The position numbers were made by a program, and so were the translations under genes. A stretch of 64,000 bases of DNA, taken from Raoultibacter phocaeensis (GTDB taxonomy: Bacteria > Actinomycetota > Coriobacteriia > Coriobacteriales > Eggerthellaceae). Positions 25,683-35,429 of the stretch are shown piece by piece. The notes beneath the pieces were generated by a model. It was not told the origin of the DNA and did no database searches. It saw only the letters and a list, made by a program, of their open reading frames with translations. Within the stretch, counting starts at the first letter, position 1; each line of letters begins with the position of its first letter. Location of the stretch: assembly GCF_901411515.1 (NCBI RefSeq), contig NZ_CABDUX010000002.1:1798001-1862000 (forward strand). Reading direction: 5' to 3'.

Positions 25683-25982
25683 TTATTCGCTTTTCTCAGA
25701 TGCGTAGAAGACGGCTTTGTCGAACACCTCTTCGATCGTCTTGCCGTCTATGAAGGGCAGGGCCATGAACTCGCCGATGGTCGGCACCAGCTCGCTTGCA
25801 TCGACGTAGTGACCTTTTTCATTGAGCTGCGCGGTGTCCTGCGCCCTCCAGTACCGGTCGTTCACGTCGGTCAGGTAGTACAGCTTGCCTTCGACCTCCA
25901 TGTACGCCGAGTGATGAGCGCGAAGGTACATCGGCAGCTCATCAAATGAAACGTCAAGCTCTTCCGTTGCTTTCTGTCCCAT
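25683..25982 (-). CDS. Small acidic protein of unknown function, 99 aa
   Basis: The 99-residue product is acidic and soluble, with no membrane segment or signal. It contains repeated Tyr-rich stretches (KLYYLTDVNDRYWRA, AVFYAS) and an LPMYLRAHHSAYM segment. I do not recognise its family. AAGGGG lies about 6 bases before the ATG, and the downstream stop is followed by a terminator, so it appears to be a single-gene unit. Its upstream neighbour on the same strand, metH, ends 90 bases away. Confidence 0.8.
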   Translation of the reverse strand: MGQKATEELDVSFDELPMYLRAHHSAYMEVEGKLYYLTDVNDRYWRAQDTAQLNEKGHYVDASELVPTIGEFMALPFIDGKTIEEVFDKAVFYASEKSE

Positions 25983-26073
25983 AGCAAACCCCTTCTCTTC
26001 GGGAGAAATACCAGGTATCCATCATAGCAAGAGAATGCTGCGTGCGGAACCGAGAATCCGATATTGCAACGTT

Positions 26074-28722
26074 TTAGCCTCGCTGTTCGAAGAAGGAGCC
26101 GGCGATGCGGGCAGCTTCGGCGGCATCTTTGCCGTAGTAGTCGGCTCCGATCATCGCGGCGTACTCGGGATTCAACACCGCTCCCCCGACGAACACCGCA
26201 CAATCGGGCGCCTGCTCGCGAAGCAGGCGGATGGTCTCCTCCATCGCCTTGACCGTCGTGGTCATGAGCGCCGAAAGACCCACGAGATGCACGTCATGTT
26301 CCCGAACGGCGGCGAGCACCGCTTCGGGCGACACGTCGCGCCCGAGGTCGATCACCCGATAGCCGTAATTCTCGAGAAGCATCCGCACGATGTTCTTGCC
26401 GATATCGTGGATATCGCCTTTCACCGTGGCAAGCACGATGCGCTTATCGCTTTCGAACGCCCCGGGCTCGGCGTGAGCGCGAATGGTATCGAACCCTGCC
26501 TTCACCGCCTCAGCCGACGCCATCATCTGCGGCAGGAAGAATTCGCCCCGCTCGAACTTCGCACCCACGAGATCGAGGATGGGGATGAACACGTCGTTGA
26601 CGATCTCCATGGGCGCCCGCTCGGCAAGGAGCCGCTCGGTCGCTTCGGCCATTTGCTCTTTTCTACCCGTCATGATGAAATGCCTGATGGATTCGAGCGG
26701 ATCGTCGGCGTGCGCTTCGCCTTGGGCAGAGGAAGGGCGGTCTAGCGCAGGCGAAGCGCCGAGCACGTCCGCCGAATCCAAGCCCGCCGTCTGCGCGGAT
26801 GGCGTGTCGGATGCCACCGCATCTGCAGCTGCGAGCGCATCGGCAGCACCCTTCGCCGCCCGAAGCGTCGAGCCGCTTTTACCGGCACGGTACGGGTCGG
26901 GCTTGGCCGCATACTCTTCGATGAAGGCCGAAGCCTGCCTATCCTCCGCATCGAGCACGCGGAAGCTCTTCACTACGTCCATGTAGCGCTCGGACAGCGG
27001 ATTGAGGATGGGCATGTCGAGACCTGCTCCGAAGGCGGCTGCGAGAAACGTCGCGTTCACCAGTTCGCGCTGCGGCAAACCGAAGCTTACGTTCGACACG
27101 CCGAGCGTGGTGCGCACGCCGAGCCGCTCCTTCACAAGCGTGACGGCCTTAAGTATTTCGCGCGCCTCTTGCTGATTCGTCGACACCGCCATGACGAGGC
27201 AGTCGATCACGATGTCGTGCCGGGTGATTCCGTAAGTTTCAGCCGTCTGCACAATGCGCTCTGCGATGGCAAAACGCTCTTCGGCGGTCGGGGGGATGCC
27301 GTTCTCATCGAGCGTGAGCGCAACGAGCGCGCACCCGTAGTGCTTGGCTATCGGAAGGATGGCTTCGAGGCTCTCGCGCTTCCCGTTCACGGAGTTGATG
27401 ATGGGCTTGCCCGCATAGCGGCGTACCGCGGTTTCGATGGCCTCCGGGTCGCTCGAATCGATTTGGAGCGGCAACCGCGAAGCCACCTGCAGCTTCTTCA
27501 CAAGATCGAGCAGCACGGCAGGCTCGTCGATCTCGGGTAGGCCCACGTTCACGTCGAGTATCTGTGCACCCGCTTCTTCCTGCGCAATGGCTTCCCCGAT
27601 CGCGTAATCGAGGTTGCCCGACACAAGCGCCTCTTTGAGCCGCGGTTTGCCCGTGGGATTGATGCGCTCGCCGATCACAGCGGTAGCGGGTTTGCATCCC
27701 TTGAGGATTACCGCTTCCTGCGATCCCGTCACCGCACACACCGGATCGAGACGGCGCGCTTCGGGTACCCGACCCTTCGCCAAGGCAGCGATCTTCTCGA
27801 TGTAGGCGGGCGTGGTGCCGCAGCATCCGCCCAGAACCGTTGCGCCCGCGGCGAATATGCGCTCCATGGCGCGCCCGTACTCGTCGGGCGTCACGTCGTA
27901 CACGGTCCGATCCCCTTCGACGCGCGGAAGGCCGGCGTTGGGTCGCACGACCACTGGGCACGGCGTATAGGCGACCATGCTCTCGACGATCGGCGCAAGC
28001 TCGTCGGGGCCGAGCGAGCAGTTCACGCCCACCGCATGCGCCCCGAGCGACGAAAGCGTGATGGCTGCGACCTCGGGACTCGTGCCGAGGAAGGTGCGCC
28101 CGTCTTCACCGAACGTCATCGAGATGAAGATGGGCAGGTCGCAGTTTTCTTTGGCCGCAAGCACCGCCGCCTTCGCCTCGAGCAGATCGGTGAAAGTTTC
28201 GATGGCGAGCAGATCGGCTCCCGCATCGCGCGCAGCCACCACCTGTTCGGCGAATAGATCGTACGCCTCGTCGAATGACAGCGTGCCGAGCGGTTCGAGC
28301 AACGCGCCGATCGGTCCGATGTTCGCGGCGATGTAGCGTCCGCCCGCCTCTTTCGCGCAACGGATGGCTGCAGCGAACACCTCTTCGACGCGCGCCTGCC
28401 CGTCGAGCTTGCGTCGGTTCGCGCAAAACGTGTTCGTGGTGAGCATCTGCGCTCCTGCCGCCACGTAGTCGGCATGGATCGCGGTTACACCCTCGGGATT
28501 CGAAAGGGTGAGCAGATCGGGTTCTTGGCCGGGCTGAACGAGCTCGCGCGCCTGAAGAATCGTTCCCATCGCACCGTCTTGCACCAAATACGCTTCGCCC
28601 CGAAGCACCGCGGCAAGATGATCGTCTTTGATGGTGAGGCCCGCAAGCCGGTCGTAGGGCATGTCTTTGCAAAACGACGTAACGCGCAGGCGGGCGGCGC
28701 GGGCTTCCGAATGATTATCCAT
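26074..28722 (-). CDS. metH: Cobalamin-dependent methionine synthase, reactivation domain absent
   Basis: The 882-aa protein carries the homocysteine-binding barrel with zinc ligands in GVNCSLGP (about 232) and GGCCGTTP (about 299), the pterin-binding barrel (GERINPTGK, ILDVNVGLPE) and the cap plus B12-binding domain with the lower-ligand motif DIHDIGKN at about residue 765. It stops after the B12 domain, so the AdoMet-binding reactivation domain of E. coli MetH (1,227 aa) is missing. A separate activation protein is encoded just upstream, overlapping by 8 bases. An Ala/Asp-rich linker of about 50 residues precedes the cap. GGAAGGG precedes the ATG. Confidence 0.96.
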   Translation of the reverse strand: MDNHSEARAARLRVTSFCKDMPYDRLAGLTIKDDHLAAVLRGEAYLVQDGAMGTILQARELVQPGQEPDLLTLSNPEGVTAIHADYVAAGAQMLTTNTFCANRRKLDGQARVEEVFAAAIRCAKEAGGRYIAANIGPIGALLEPLGTLSFDEAYDLFAEQVVAARDAGADLLAIETFTDLLEAKAAVLAAKENCDLPIFISMTFGEDGRTFLGTSPEVAAITLSSLGAHAVGVNCSLGPDELAPIVESMVAYTPCPVVVRPNAGLPRVEGDRTVYDVTPDEYGRAMERIFAAGATVLGGCCGTTPAYIEKIAALAKGRVPEARRLDPVCAVTGSQEAVILKGCKPATAVIGERINPTGKPRLKEALVSGNLDYAIGEAIAQEEAGAQILDVNVGLPEIDEPAVLLDLVKKLQVASRLPLQIDSSDPEAIETAVRRYAGKPIINSVNGKRESLEAILPIAKHYGCALVALTLDENGIPPTAEERFAIAERIVQTAETYGITRHDIVIDCLVMAVSTNQQEAREILKAVTLVKERLGVRTTLGVSNVSFGLPQRELVNATFLAAAFGAGLDMPILNPLSERYMDVVKSFRVLDAEDRQASAFIEEYAAKPDPYRAGKSGSTLRAAKGAADALAAADAVASDTPSAQTAGLDSADVLGASPALDRPSSAQGEAHADDPLESIRHFIMTGRKEQMAEATERLLAERAPMEIVNDVFIPILDLVGAKFERGEFFLPQMMASAEAVKAGFDTIRAHAEPGAFESDKRIVLATVKGDIHDIGKNIVRMLLENYGYRVIDLGRDVSPEAVLAAVREHDVHLVGLSALMTTTVKAMEETIRLLREQAPDCAVFVGGAVLNPEYAAMIGADYYGKDAAEAARIAGSFFEQRG

Positions 28723-29539
28723 GGCAGACCCTTCCGGTTGTTCGAAACGTACAGAAATCCCTCATGCGGCAAAGCGAGCAAACGCGCACCTCGGCATCGG
28801 CGACGGGCCCGTCGAACAGGCCGATGATGGCGGTGATGCTTTTCGTGGGCACCAGAAGATCGGTGTCGGTAACCGAAAGCCCGAGCGACTCAAACGCCCC
28901 GAGCACCGCCACGAGACGCGGTTGGACGGCAAGCGGCAGGTCACCGTAGCCCGGGCTGTAGCGCCAATTCGCCTGTAGGCCGCGCATCGCCGCCTCGGCG
29001 ACGACGGTCGCTTCCGCGGCATCCGCAACCCGCTCGATCAAAGCCGAGCAGGCAGCATCGTATACGAGCGCATCGAGGGGATTGATCACCTTCAACCGAG
29101 CGAGCTCCTGCTCGCTCTTCGCGCCGAGCGTGCACGCCAAAAGCACGCACTCGCACGCTCCGTTGAGGTGGCGTACGATATCGAAGCCTTCGAGCATAAG
29201 CGGAGTACCGAGTACCTCGACGAAGGGGCGCTCTCGCTCGCCCGCCGCAGCATCGACCATCTGCGCTTCGCTATCGGGCTGCCGAGCGCCACCTCCCTGC
29301 TCGGAGTCGCCTCCGAGCACCTCATCGCCATCGGGCTTTCGGCTGCCGGACGCCCCGGCGTTTCGCGTGACGGTGCCGCGCACCTGCACAGCGAACCGCT
29401 TTGCAACGCATGTCGGATTGAGCTCTTCCCCTACCCGATCGATGATTGCGTCGATCCGATCGTGCAGATGAGGCTCGATCACCTGTCCCGCATAGCCGAG
29501 ATACCGCAGAACCTCGGTGCGATCAATTTTGTAGTCCAT
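28715..29539 (-). CDS. Separate methionine synthase activation domain protein
   Basis: The 274-aa product resembles the vitamin B12-dependent methionine synthase activation domain carried by itself, as in anaerobes with split MetH. Recognisable parts are an N-terminal LRYLGYAGQ, the central ACTLGAKSEQEL and ANWRYSPGYGDLPL with the RxSPGYG AdoMet-contact pattern, and a C-terminal Cys-rich CSLCRMRDFC. A 50-residue Gly/Glu/Asp-rich insertion at about residues 55-105 looks disordered. Overlap with metH and tight linkage to metF show one operon; its job is reductive methylation of inactive cob(II)alamin. Confidence 0.9.
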   Translation of the reverse strand: MDYKIDRTEVLRYLGYAGQVIEPHLHDRIDAIIDRVGEELNPTCVAKRFAVQVRGTVTRNAGASGSRKPDGDEVLGGDSEQGGGARQPDSEAQMVDAAAGERERPFVEVLGTPLMLEGFDIVRHLNGACECVLLACTLGAKSEQELARLKVINPLDALVYDAACSALIERVADAAEATVVAEAAMRGLQANWRYSPGYGDLPLAVQPRLVAVLGAFESLGLSVTDTDLLVPTKSITAIIGLFDGPVADAEVRVCSLCRMRDFCTFRTTGRVCHG

Positions 29540-29551
29540 AATCGGGGCCGC

Positions 29552-30436
29552 CTAGCGCCAGCAGGGCTTCTGAAACGCCGCGCCCCGCTGCGCACGCAGG
29601 GCCCGTACGGTGTCGCATGCGATGCGCGGCTGGTTCATCGTGTAGACGTGCAGCCCGTCCACCCCGTGGGCTTGCAGATCGACAAGCTGATTGCACGCGT
29701 ACTCGATGCCCGCTTTGCGAAGGCTTTCGGCATCGTCTTCGTATTTGGCGAGCAGTTTGATGATAGGCGATGGAAGCGACGCGCCGCACATGAAAACCAT
29801 CCGCTGGATCTGCGCCTTGCCGAGAAACGGCATGATCCCCGCCGTGATGGGCACCGTGACGTTCGCATCGCGGCACGCTTCGAGGAACCGGTAGAAACAG
29901 CTGTTGTCGAAAAACAGCTGCGACACGAAAAACGATGCGCCCGCATCCTGCTTCTGCTTGAGGTGCTCGATGCTCGTTTCAAGCCGTTCGCACTCGATGT
30001 GCCCTTCGGGATAGCAGGCCGCACCAACGCAGAAACCCTCGTCGACGAGCACGCCGATGGTGTCCTTCGCGAAGGGGAACTCGGATACGTCGCATCCGTC
30101 CACGCGATCGCCGCGCAAAGCGAGCACGTTTTCGATGCCCTTCGCCTTCAAATCGGCAACGCGATCAAAGAGTGTGCGCTCGGTAAGCCCCCTGCAGGTA
30201 AGATGAGCCATGACGGGCACGCCGAACTCGGCCTGGATCATGTGGGCGATCTGGGTAGTGGCACCGCCGTTTCCGCTTCCACCCGCCGAATACGTGACGC
30301 TGATGAAATCGGGTTCGAGCGCAGAGAGCTCGCGTGCTACCTCGTGCGCGGTCTCAAGCGTAAGATCTCCCTTCGGGGGGAATATCTCGAACGATATGGG
30401 CTGGGCGCCGTGGGCGAATGTTTCGGTAATGTTCAT
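29552..30436 (-). CDS. metF: 5,10-methylenetetrahydrofolate reductase
   Basis: The 294-aa enzyme has the MTHFR FAD-barrel hallmarks: ISFEIFPPKG at the start, FISVTYSAGGSG, HLTCRG, LALRGDR, and GASFFVSQLFFD with the later PITAGIMPF. It makes 5-methyl-THF for MetH, the third gene downstream. ATG 30436 was chosen because family homology begins there. No Shine-Dalgarno is present, and a TATACT box ends 7 bases before the ATG, so the mRNA is probably leaderless. The upstream 67-codon frame extension is not conserved-looking. Confidence 0.95.
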   Translation of the reverse strand: MNITETFAHGAQPISFEIFPPKGDLTLETAHEVARELSALEPDFISVTYSAGGSGNGGATTQIAHMIQAEFGVPVMAHLTCRGLTERTLFDRVADLKAKGIENVLALRGDRVDGCDVSEFPFAKDTIGVLVDEGFCVGAACYPEGHIECERLETSIEHLKQKQDAGASFFVSQLFFDNSCFYRFLEACRDANVTVPITAGIMPFLGKAQIQRMVFMCGASLPSPIIKLLAKYEDDAESLRKAGIEYACNQLVDLQAHGVDGLHVYTMNQPRIACDTVRALRAQRGAAFQKPCWR

Positions 30437-30443
30437 GGCTGCT

Positions 30444-30449
30444 AGTATA
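30444..30449 (-). promoter_or_regulatory. -10 box (TATACT) of metF, leaderless start
   Basis: TATACT on the minus strand lies 7 bases before the metF ATG, which places the transcription start at or next to the start codon. No clear -35 box is seen. Confidence 0.5.
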
Positions 30450-30541
30450 GCAAGGCCGATCGAGCGGTGCGCAGAAATCCTCGATCCGAGCCGAAACAAC
30501 AGCCGCATGAGCAGAACTGCAAACCAGGGCCCGAGCAGACC

Positions 30542-30574
30542 GAAAGGCGGCTGCATGTCGCGCAACCGCCTTTC
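30542..30574 (-). terminator. Possible terminator after the TspO-like gene
   Basis: GAAAGGCGG and CCGCCTTTC form a 9-bp stem around a 15-base loop, 64 bases after the stop of the TspO-like gene. The T run is short, so the call is tentative. Confidence 0.45.
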
Positions 30575-30637
30575 GCCGCAAGCTCGTTCGCATGACCGCG
30601 CTTGACCGCCTCCGAACGGGCTCGGAGATTTCTGCAC

Positions 30638-31504
30638 CTACTTTCGCGCCGAGAGCCGATACTTGTCCCACGGGAAGTACACGGCAAGCGCGCCGAGCCC
30701 GGAGAGCATGATGGTAAGCACCGCAATCGCTACGTTCACCTCCATCAGATGCACGCCGACACCGACGACAGCCCACACGATCACCGCACCGAACGCATAA
30801 TCGCTAAACGTGCGTTTCATATAGAACGCGAGGGCGAAAAACGCTACGGCGAGCACGATGGTGCTGATGGGTTGGATAATGGAGAACTCCGCCCCCGTAA
30901 AGCGCGTCGCCACATGGGCTATGTTCGCAACCGTCGCCACGCAAAGCCAGGCGAAGTACAGCGAAATCGGCACGCGATCGATCCATCTCGTCGAAGTTTC
31001 GTGGACGCGCGCGTACAGCATGCCGAGCACCACGAGCAAAGCCGCGATTACAATGATCGAGGGAACGAATATCTCGAAGTGCCACAGCGCGAGCCATGCG
31101 ATGTTGAACACGCAGGTCGCCGTAAACAAAAGCGCCGTCCTGCCGAGAGGGATCGCGCCGTATGATTCGTCTTGGGAAGCATTACCCGAATACGCGACGA
31201 GCCATACCGCGAGGCCGATGTAGATGACCGACCAGATGGAGAACACGTAGCCCGCCGGCGTAAACCAAGTGAACACCTCGTTCGAAACCTCGGCCGAGGT
31301 CGTCCCGCCAAGTGCGAATATCTCGAACGCCGCATTGCAGGCGATCGTGACCGCGTACGCGATCCACACGACCGCGATGTTCATGCGCGTCGTCGAGCTT
31401 TTGCGCACGCCCGAGCCTTTCGCCTCCTGCCATGTACCGCCTGACGCCTGCGCCACCGATTGCTTCCTCTGCTGATACGCCGTATTATCCGTTGTTGCGC
31501 CCAT
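30638..31504 (-). CDS. TspO/MBR-like tryptophan-rich membrane protein
   Basis: The 288-aa protein has a hydrophilic N-terminus of about 40 residues followed by roughly nine to ten hydrophobic segments. FTWFTPAGYVFSIWSVIYIGL is typical of the TspO/MBR-related family in its longer bacterial form, and Trp is frequent in the helices. AGGGAG precedes ATG 31504. TspO relatives bind tetrapyrroles or act in stress signalling, but the long form is not characterised. It is a single leftward gene between the U32 peptidase and metF. Confidence 0.75.
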   Translation of the reverse strand: MGATTDNTAYQQRKQSVAQASGGTWQEAKGSGVRKSSTTRMNIAVVWIAYAVTIACNAAFEIFALGGTTSAEVSNEVFTWFTPAGYVFSIWSVIYIGLAVWLVAYSGNASQDESYGAIPLGRTALLFTATCVFNIAWLALWHFEIFVPSIIVIAALLVVLGMLYARVHETSTRWIDRVPISLYFAWLCVATVANIAHVATRFTGAEFSIIQPISTIVLAVAFFALAFYMKRTFSDYAFGAVIVWAVVGVGVHLMEVNVAIAVLTIMLSGLGALAVYFPWDKYRLSARK

Positions 31505-31743
31505 GGCCGCACTCCCTTCGAAACCGAGTCGCCCGCAGGCGAAACCAATGATTGAAGGAAAGTCTAGCAAGGGCAGGGTCTCCGTCGGTCGCAGCGGCGT
31601 TGCGGCTTTGTATCGAATCGGTTCGCTTTCCAACCGCCTGTCAACGAAAGCTAACTTTAAGGCATGCGAAGCCGAAACGTTGCTGCACCTGCCTCGGCCG
31701 TGCGCAGTCGCACTGTCCGCTGCGCAGGCCGCACCGCGCAGGT

Positions 31744-33096
31744 CTAGCGTTCGACGCGCAGGATGTCCATGGGCTCCAAAGGAAACGGGCAGGCGATCAC
31801 GTAGGAGTCAGTCGCGCGGTCGGCGACGCTCACGGGCTCGAGGGATTCATCGGTGCCCGAAACGTGTCGCTCGGCAAAACGCTCCTTCGCCTCGCACGCT
31901 GCAGGAGCGTCGGACTCACCGCACGCAGCACCCTTTCCCTCGCGCACCGCAGCAGCGTCGGACTCGCCGCCCGCAGCGCCCACCTCGCGCGGCGCGACCA
32001 CATGACGCAGTGCGGCGGCAACGAGCGTGCGCACGGGTTTTCCGGGCGATAGCACCTCGAGCTCGTCTCCCTCGAAGAAACGGTTTCTCAGATCGATGCG
32101 CACGTCGAACAGCCCGTCGGCCCGCGCCTCGCACGCCTCGACGGTGCCCGCAAGTGCATGGGTTTGCGCGTACTCGGGACCGTGCGGCGCCTGTTCGGCG
32201 GGACCGTAGAAGAACCCCGTTGAATACGGCCGATGGCTCACCGCCTCGAGATCGCGGTCGAACGCAGAGGGATCGGCTCCGTCGAGCACCTGACGGTACG
32301 CGTTCACCACCGTCGCCACGTAGTACGCTTTCTTCACGCGCCCCTCGATCTTGATCGAATCGACGCCTGCACGCGCAAGATCATCGAGGTGGTGGAGCAT
32401 GTTGAGGTCTTTGGAGCTTAAGATGAAACTGCCCTTTTCGTCTTCCTCGATCGAGAAACGCTCCTCGGGCCGCGTCTCTTCCACGAGCGCATAGGTCCAG
32501 CGGCATGGCTGGGTGCAGTAGCCCTTATTGGCGGAGCGCCCGTTTACGTGGTCGCTGATGAGGCAGCGCCCCGATACCGCCATGCACATCGCACCGTGCG
32601 CGAACACCTCGAGTTCGAGTTCGTCGGGAAGCGCTTCGCGCATGGCTGCGATATCGGCCACGCTCATCTCCCGCGCGCACACGATGCGCCGCGCCCCGAG
32701 CTCATACCACATAAGCGCGGCTTCGGCGTTCATGCACGATGCCTGCGTGCTGATATGGAGCGCCACCTGCGGAGCATGGCGCTTCGCAAGCCGAACAGCC
32801 CCCAAATCGCTCATGATGAACGCATCCGCACCGGCCTCGGCGAGCGCCTCGAGGTAGGCGGGCAGTGCCGCCACATCGTCGCCCGTCATCGATGCGTTGA
32901 GCGTTACGTGCACCGCAACGCCCCGCTCGTGAGCGCATGCCACCGCACGCGGCATATCGGCGAGAGCGAAGTTGGCAGCACGCTGCCTGAGCCCGAAGCG
33001 ATCGCAGGCGAGATACACTGCATCTGCTCCGAAATGGATGGCGTAGGCAAGCTGGTCGAAGCCTCCCGCCGGAGCGAGCAGCTCAGGGGTCTTCAT
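31744..33096 (-). CDS. Peptidase U32 family protein (collagenase-like, TrhP/RlhA type)
   Basis: The 450-aa protein begins ELLAPAGGFDQLAYAIHFGADAVY, the U32 barrel start. It contains HVTLNA, MVFAHGAMCMAVSGRC-like Cys region (AHGAMCMAVSGRCLIS), NKGYCTQPCRW and SIKIEGR, with conserved Cys residues that in TrhP/RlhA relatives bind an Fe-S cluster for RNA hydroxylation. A Glu/Ala/Cys-rich stretch near the C-terminus (GGESDAAAV repeated as CGESDAPAA) is an unusual repeat-like insertion. No Shine-Dalgarno is seen; it starts 28 bases after cysS, so it is probably co-transcribed. The exact substrate is unclear. Confidence 0.87.
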   Translation of the reverse strand: MKTPELLAPAGGFDQLAYAIHFGADAVYLACDRFGLRQRAANFALADMPRAVACAHERGVAVHVTLNASMTGDDVAALPAYLEALAEAGADAFIMSDLGAVRLAKRHAPQVALHISTQASCMNAEAALMWYELGARRIVCAREMSVADIAAMREALPDELELEVFAHGAMCMAVSGRCLISDHVNGRSANKGYCTQPCRWTYALVEETRPEERFSIEEDEKGSFILSSKDLNMLHHLDDLARAGVDSIKIEGRVKKAYYVATVVNAYRQVLDGADPSAFDRDLEAVSHRPYSTGFFYGPAEQAPHGPEYAQTHALAGTVEACEARADGLFDVRIDLRNRFFEGDELEVLSPGKPVRTLVAAALRHVVAPREVGAAGGESDAAAVREGKGAACGESDAPAACEAKERFAERHVSGTDESLEPVSVADRATDSYVIACPFPLEPMDILRVER

Positions 33097-33124
33097 CGGT
33101 CGCACTGTGCGTCCATTCGCGCGG

Positions 33125-34621
33125 CTAGCCAAGCGAGACGCGCGCGCCCTGCGGCGTATCCTCGATGGTGAAGCCGAGTTCCGACAAACCGTCGCGCACC
33201 TTATCGGCGAGCGTCCAATCCTTACTCGCACGCGCCTCGGCCCGGCATGCAAGCAGCGCCTCGACCGCTTCTTCGGGACTCTCCCCTGTGTAGTCCGCGA
33301 GCTCGGCGGCAAGCGGCACCACCTCGGCTGGATACGCGCTCACAGCCGTATCGCCTTCGGCCAGATCGATGCCGAACGCCCCCATCAGCTCGATCACGGT
33401 CGCACGCGCCTCCTTAAGAGCCGCCACGTCGGTGGTCGAAACCGTCTTATCGGCTACCTGCGCGTTCAACTCGCCTACATAGGCGAACAGCTCGCCGAGC
33501 GCTCCTGCAGTGTTGAAGTCGTCGTCCATCGCAAGGATGAACGCGGTGCGCGCCTCGCGCGTCTGCTTCATGATCGCCCGCGTATCGAGCGGCGAGGGGA
33601 TGTCTTCGGCGTTCTCGATGAGCCAATCGAGGTTCTTCACCGCATTCGCAATGCGGTGAAGCGCGGTTTCCGCCTCCGCCAAGCGGTCGGCGGAGAAGTC
33701 GAGGGGGCTGCGGTAGTGCGTTTGCAGGATGAGCATGCGCAGCACCGCGGGTTTCGTCGTCTCAAGCACATCGCGCAACAGCAAAAAGTTGCCGAGCGAT
33801 TTGCTCATCTTCTCGGAATCGATGCGCAGCATGCCCGCATGCATCCAATAGTTGGCGAACGTGCAGCCGCATGCCGCCTCGCTCTGAGCGCGCTCGTTCT
33901 CGTGGTGCGGGAACACGAGGTCAGCGCCTCCCCCGTGGATGTCGAACGGCAGCCCGAGGTACCTGCGCGACATGGCGGAGCACTCGATGTGCCAACCCGG
34001 CCTGCCCTCGCCCCAAGGCGAAGGCCACGACGGCTCGCCTGGTTTGGCGGCCTTCCATACCGCGAAGTCGAGCGGGTCGCGCTTGCGATCCTCGAGCCCC
34101 GCGCCGCACGCGCGCAACTCGCGATGGCCCGATTCCATCTCGTCGATGTTGCGGTGCGAAAGCTCGCCGTACGCGGGGTACGAGCGCACCGAGAAGTACA
34201 CGTCGCCATCGACCTCGTAGGCATGACCGCCCTCGATCAACTCCGAAATGAGATCGATCATCGAATCGATTTCCTCAGTCGCCTTCGGGCGGATATCGGG
34301 ATCGAGCACGCCCGCTCTGCGCATGTCTTCGATGAACGCTTCAGTGTACTGCGCCGCAACTTCGGCAGCAGGACGGCCCTCTTCGTTTGCCTTCGCGATG
34401 ATCTTGTCGTCGACGTCGGTGATGTTCTGCACGAACGTCACGTCAAAGCCGCGCCACATGAAGTAGCGGCGGATGATGTCAAACGCGATGAACGTGCGCG
34501 CGTTGCCCACGTGAATGTAGTTGTACACGGTCGGGCCGCAGACGTACATGCCCACGCGTCCGCGCTCGACCGATTCGAAGTTCTCTTTACTTTTGGTTTG
34601 GGTGTTGTATACCTTGATCAT
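33125..34621 (-). CDS. cysS: Cysteinyl-tRNA synthetase
   Basis: The 498-aa class I synthetase shows [18 protein letters not shown] (zinc Cys and HIGH-like HVGN), [19 protein letters not shown] for the zinc site and KMSKSLGNF for KMSKS. It charges tRNA-Cys. GGGAGAA precedes the ATG, which overlaps the stop of cysE in an ATGA, so translation of the two is coupled and cysteine synthesis is tied to cysteine charging. Confidence 0.97.
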   Translation of the reverse strand: MIKVYNTQTKSKENFESVERGRVGMYVCGPTVYNYIHVGNARTFIAFDIIRRYFMWRGFDVTFVQNITDVDDKIIAKANEEGRPAAEVAAQYTEAFIEDMRRAGVLDPDIRPKATEEIDSMIDLISELIEGGHAYEVDGDVYFSVRSYPAYGELSHRNIDEMESGHRELRACGAGLEDRKRDPLDFAVWKAAKPGEPSWPSPWGEGRPGWHIECSAMSRRYLGLPFDIHGGGADLVFPHHENERAQSEAACGCTFANYWMHAGMLRIDSEKMSKSLGNFLLLRDVLETTKPAVLRMLILQTHYRSPLDFSADRLAEAETALHRIANAVKNLDWLIENAEDIPSPLDTRAIMKQTREARTAFILAMDDDFNTAGALGELFAYVGELNAQVADKTVSTTDVAALKEARATVIELMGAFGIDLAEGDTAVSAYPAEVVPLAAELADYTGESPEEAVEALLACRAEARASKDWTLADKVRDGLSELGFTIEDTPQGARVSLG

Positions 34622-35340
34622 GATTTTTCTCCCAACCGTTGTTCCAATTCGTCGATGCGCTCTGCCAACTGTTTAAACCCGGGTGCCTCGCACGCGTCAC
34701 GCAGCTCTCGCTCAAGTTCGTCAATGCGCGAAGCCAACCGCTCGCACTCCTCCGTCACCGGGTCGGGCAAGCACTCGCGGTGCTTCGCCGCATCCTTCTT
34801 CTCGGTTTCGACGCGCTTGCCGTCGCGCATGACGATCTTGCCGGGAATGCCCACGACCGTGCAGTTCGGCGGTACGTCGCGGACCACAACCGCTCCCCCG
34901 CCCACCTTCGAGTTGTCACCGATGGTGATGTTGCCGAGCACCGAAGCGCCCACGCCCACCAGCACGTTGTCGCCGAGTGTGGGATGACGCTTACCGGTCT
35001 CGTTGCCGGTGCCGCCGAGCGTCACACCCTGGTACAGCGTCACGTCGTCGCCGATCACCGTGGTCTCGCCGATGATGACGCCCATCGCATGGTCGATGAA
35101 GAACCGCCTGCCGATCACGGCGGCCGGATGGATCTCGACGCCGGTTACAAAACGCGTGAACTGCGACGAGATGCGTGCGAGGCTTTTGAGCCCGTGCGTC
35201 CACAGCCAGTGCTCCACCACGTGCGACCAGCGCGCATGGAGCCCCGGATACGTGAGCCAGATGATAAACGAGCTCTGAGCGGCAGGATCGCGCTCCTTCA
35301 CCGCCTGAATGTCTTCGCCGATTGTTTTGAATATGTTCAT
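34618..35340 (-). CDS. cysE: Serine O-acetyltransferase
   Basis: The 240-aa protein has the short EpsC/CysE form. Its left-handed beta-helix includes [24 protein letters not shown]-like motif (HPAAVIG, FIDHAMG), [12 protein letters not shown] and [8 protein letters not shown]. A C-terminal coiled-coil tail ([19 protein letters not shown], then a second RIDELEQRL heptad set) of about 60 residues is longer than usual and may mediate oligomer contacts. The start at 35340 follows the beginning of family homology; the ribosome site is weak. It makes O-acetylserine for cysteine synthesis and is coupled to cysS. Confidence 0.95.
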   Translation of the reverse strand: [240 protein letters not shown]

Positions 35341-35386
35341 AGATCGTCCGTCTTCCAGTCGAATGTGCATTGTAGCATTGCAAGGG

Positions 35387-35410
35387 CTGCGCACGGCTGG
35401 CCGTGCGCAG
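35387..35410. other. Hairpin between ispF and cysE
   Basis: CTGCGCACGG and CCGTGCGCAG form a perfect 10-bp stem with a CTGG loop. No T run follows on either side, so it may be an attenuating or RNA-stabilising hairpin rather than a terminator. Confidence 0.5.
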
Positions 35411-35429
35411 ATTGACGCAATCGCCAACG

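Noticed and set aside
30437-30637. Possible SAM or cobalamin riboswitch before the metF-metH operon
   Set aside because: The -10 box lies 7 bases before the metF ATG, so there is no leader RNA to hold a riboswitch, and no B12-box-like sequence was seen.
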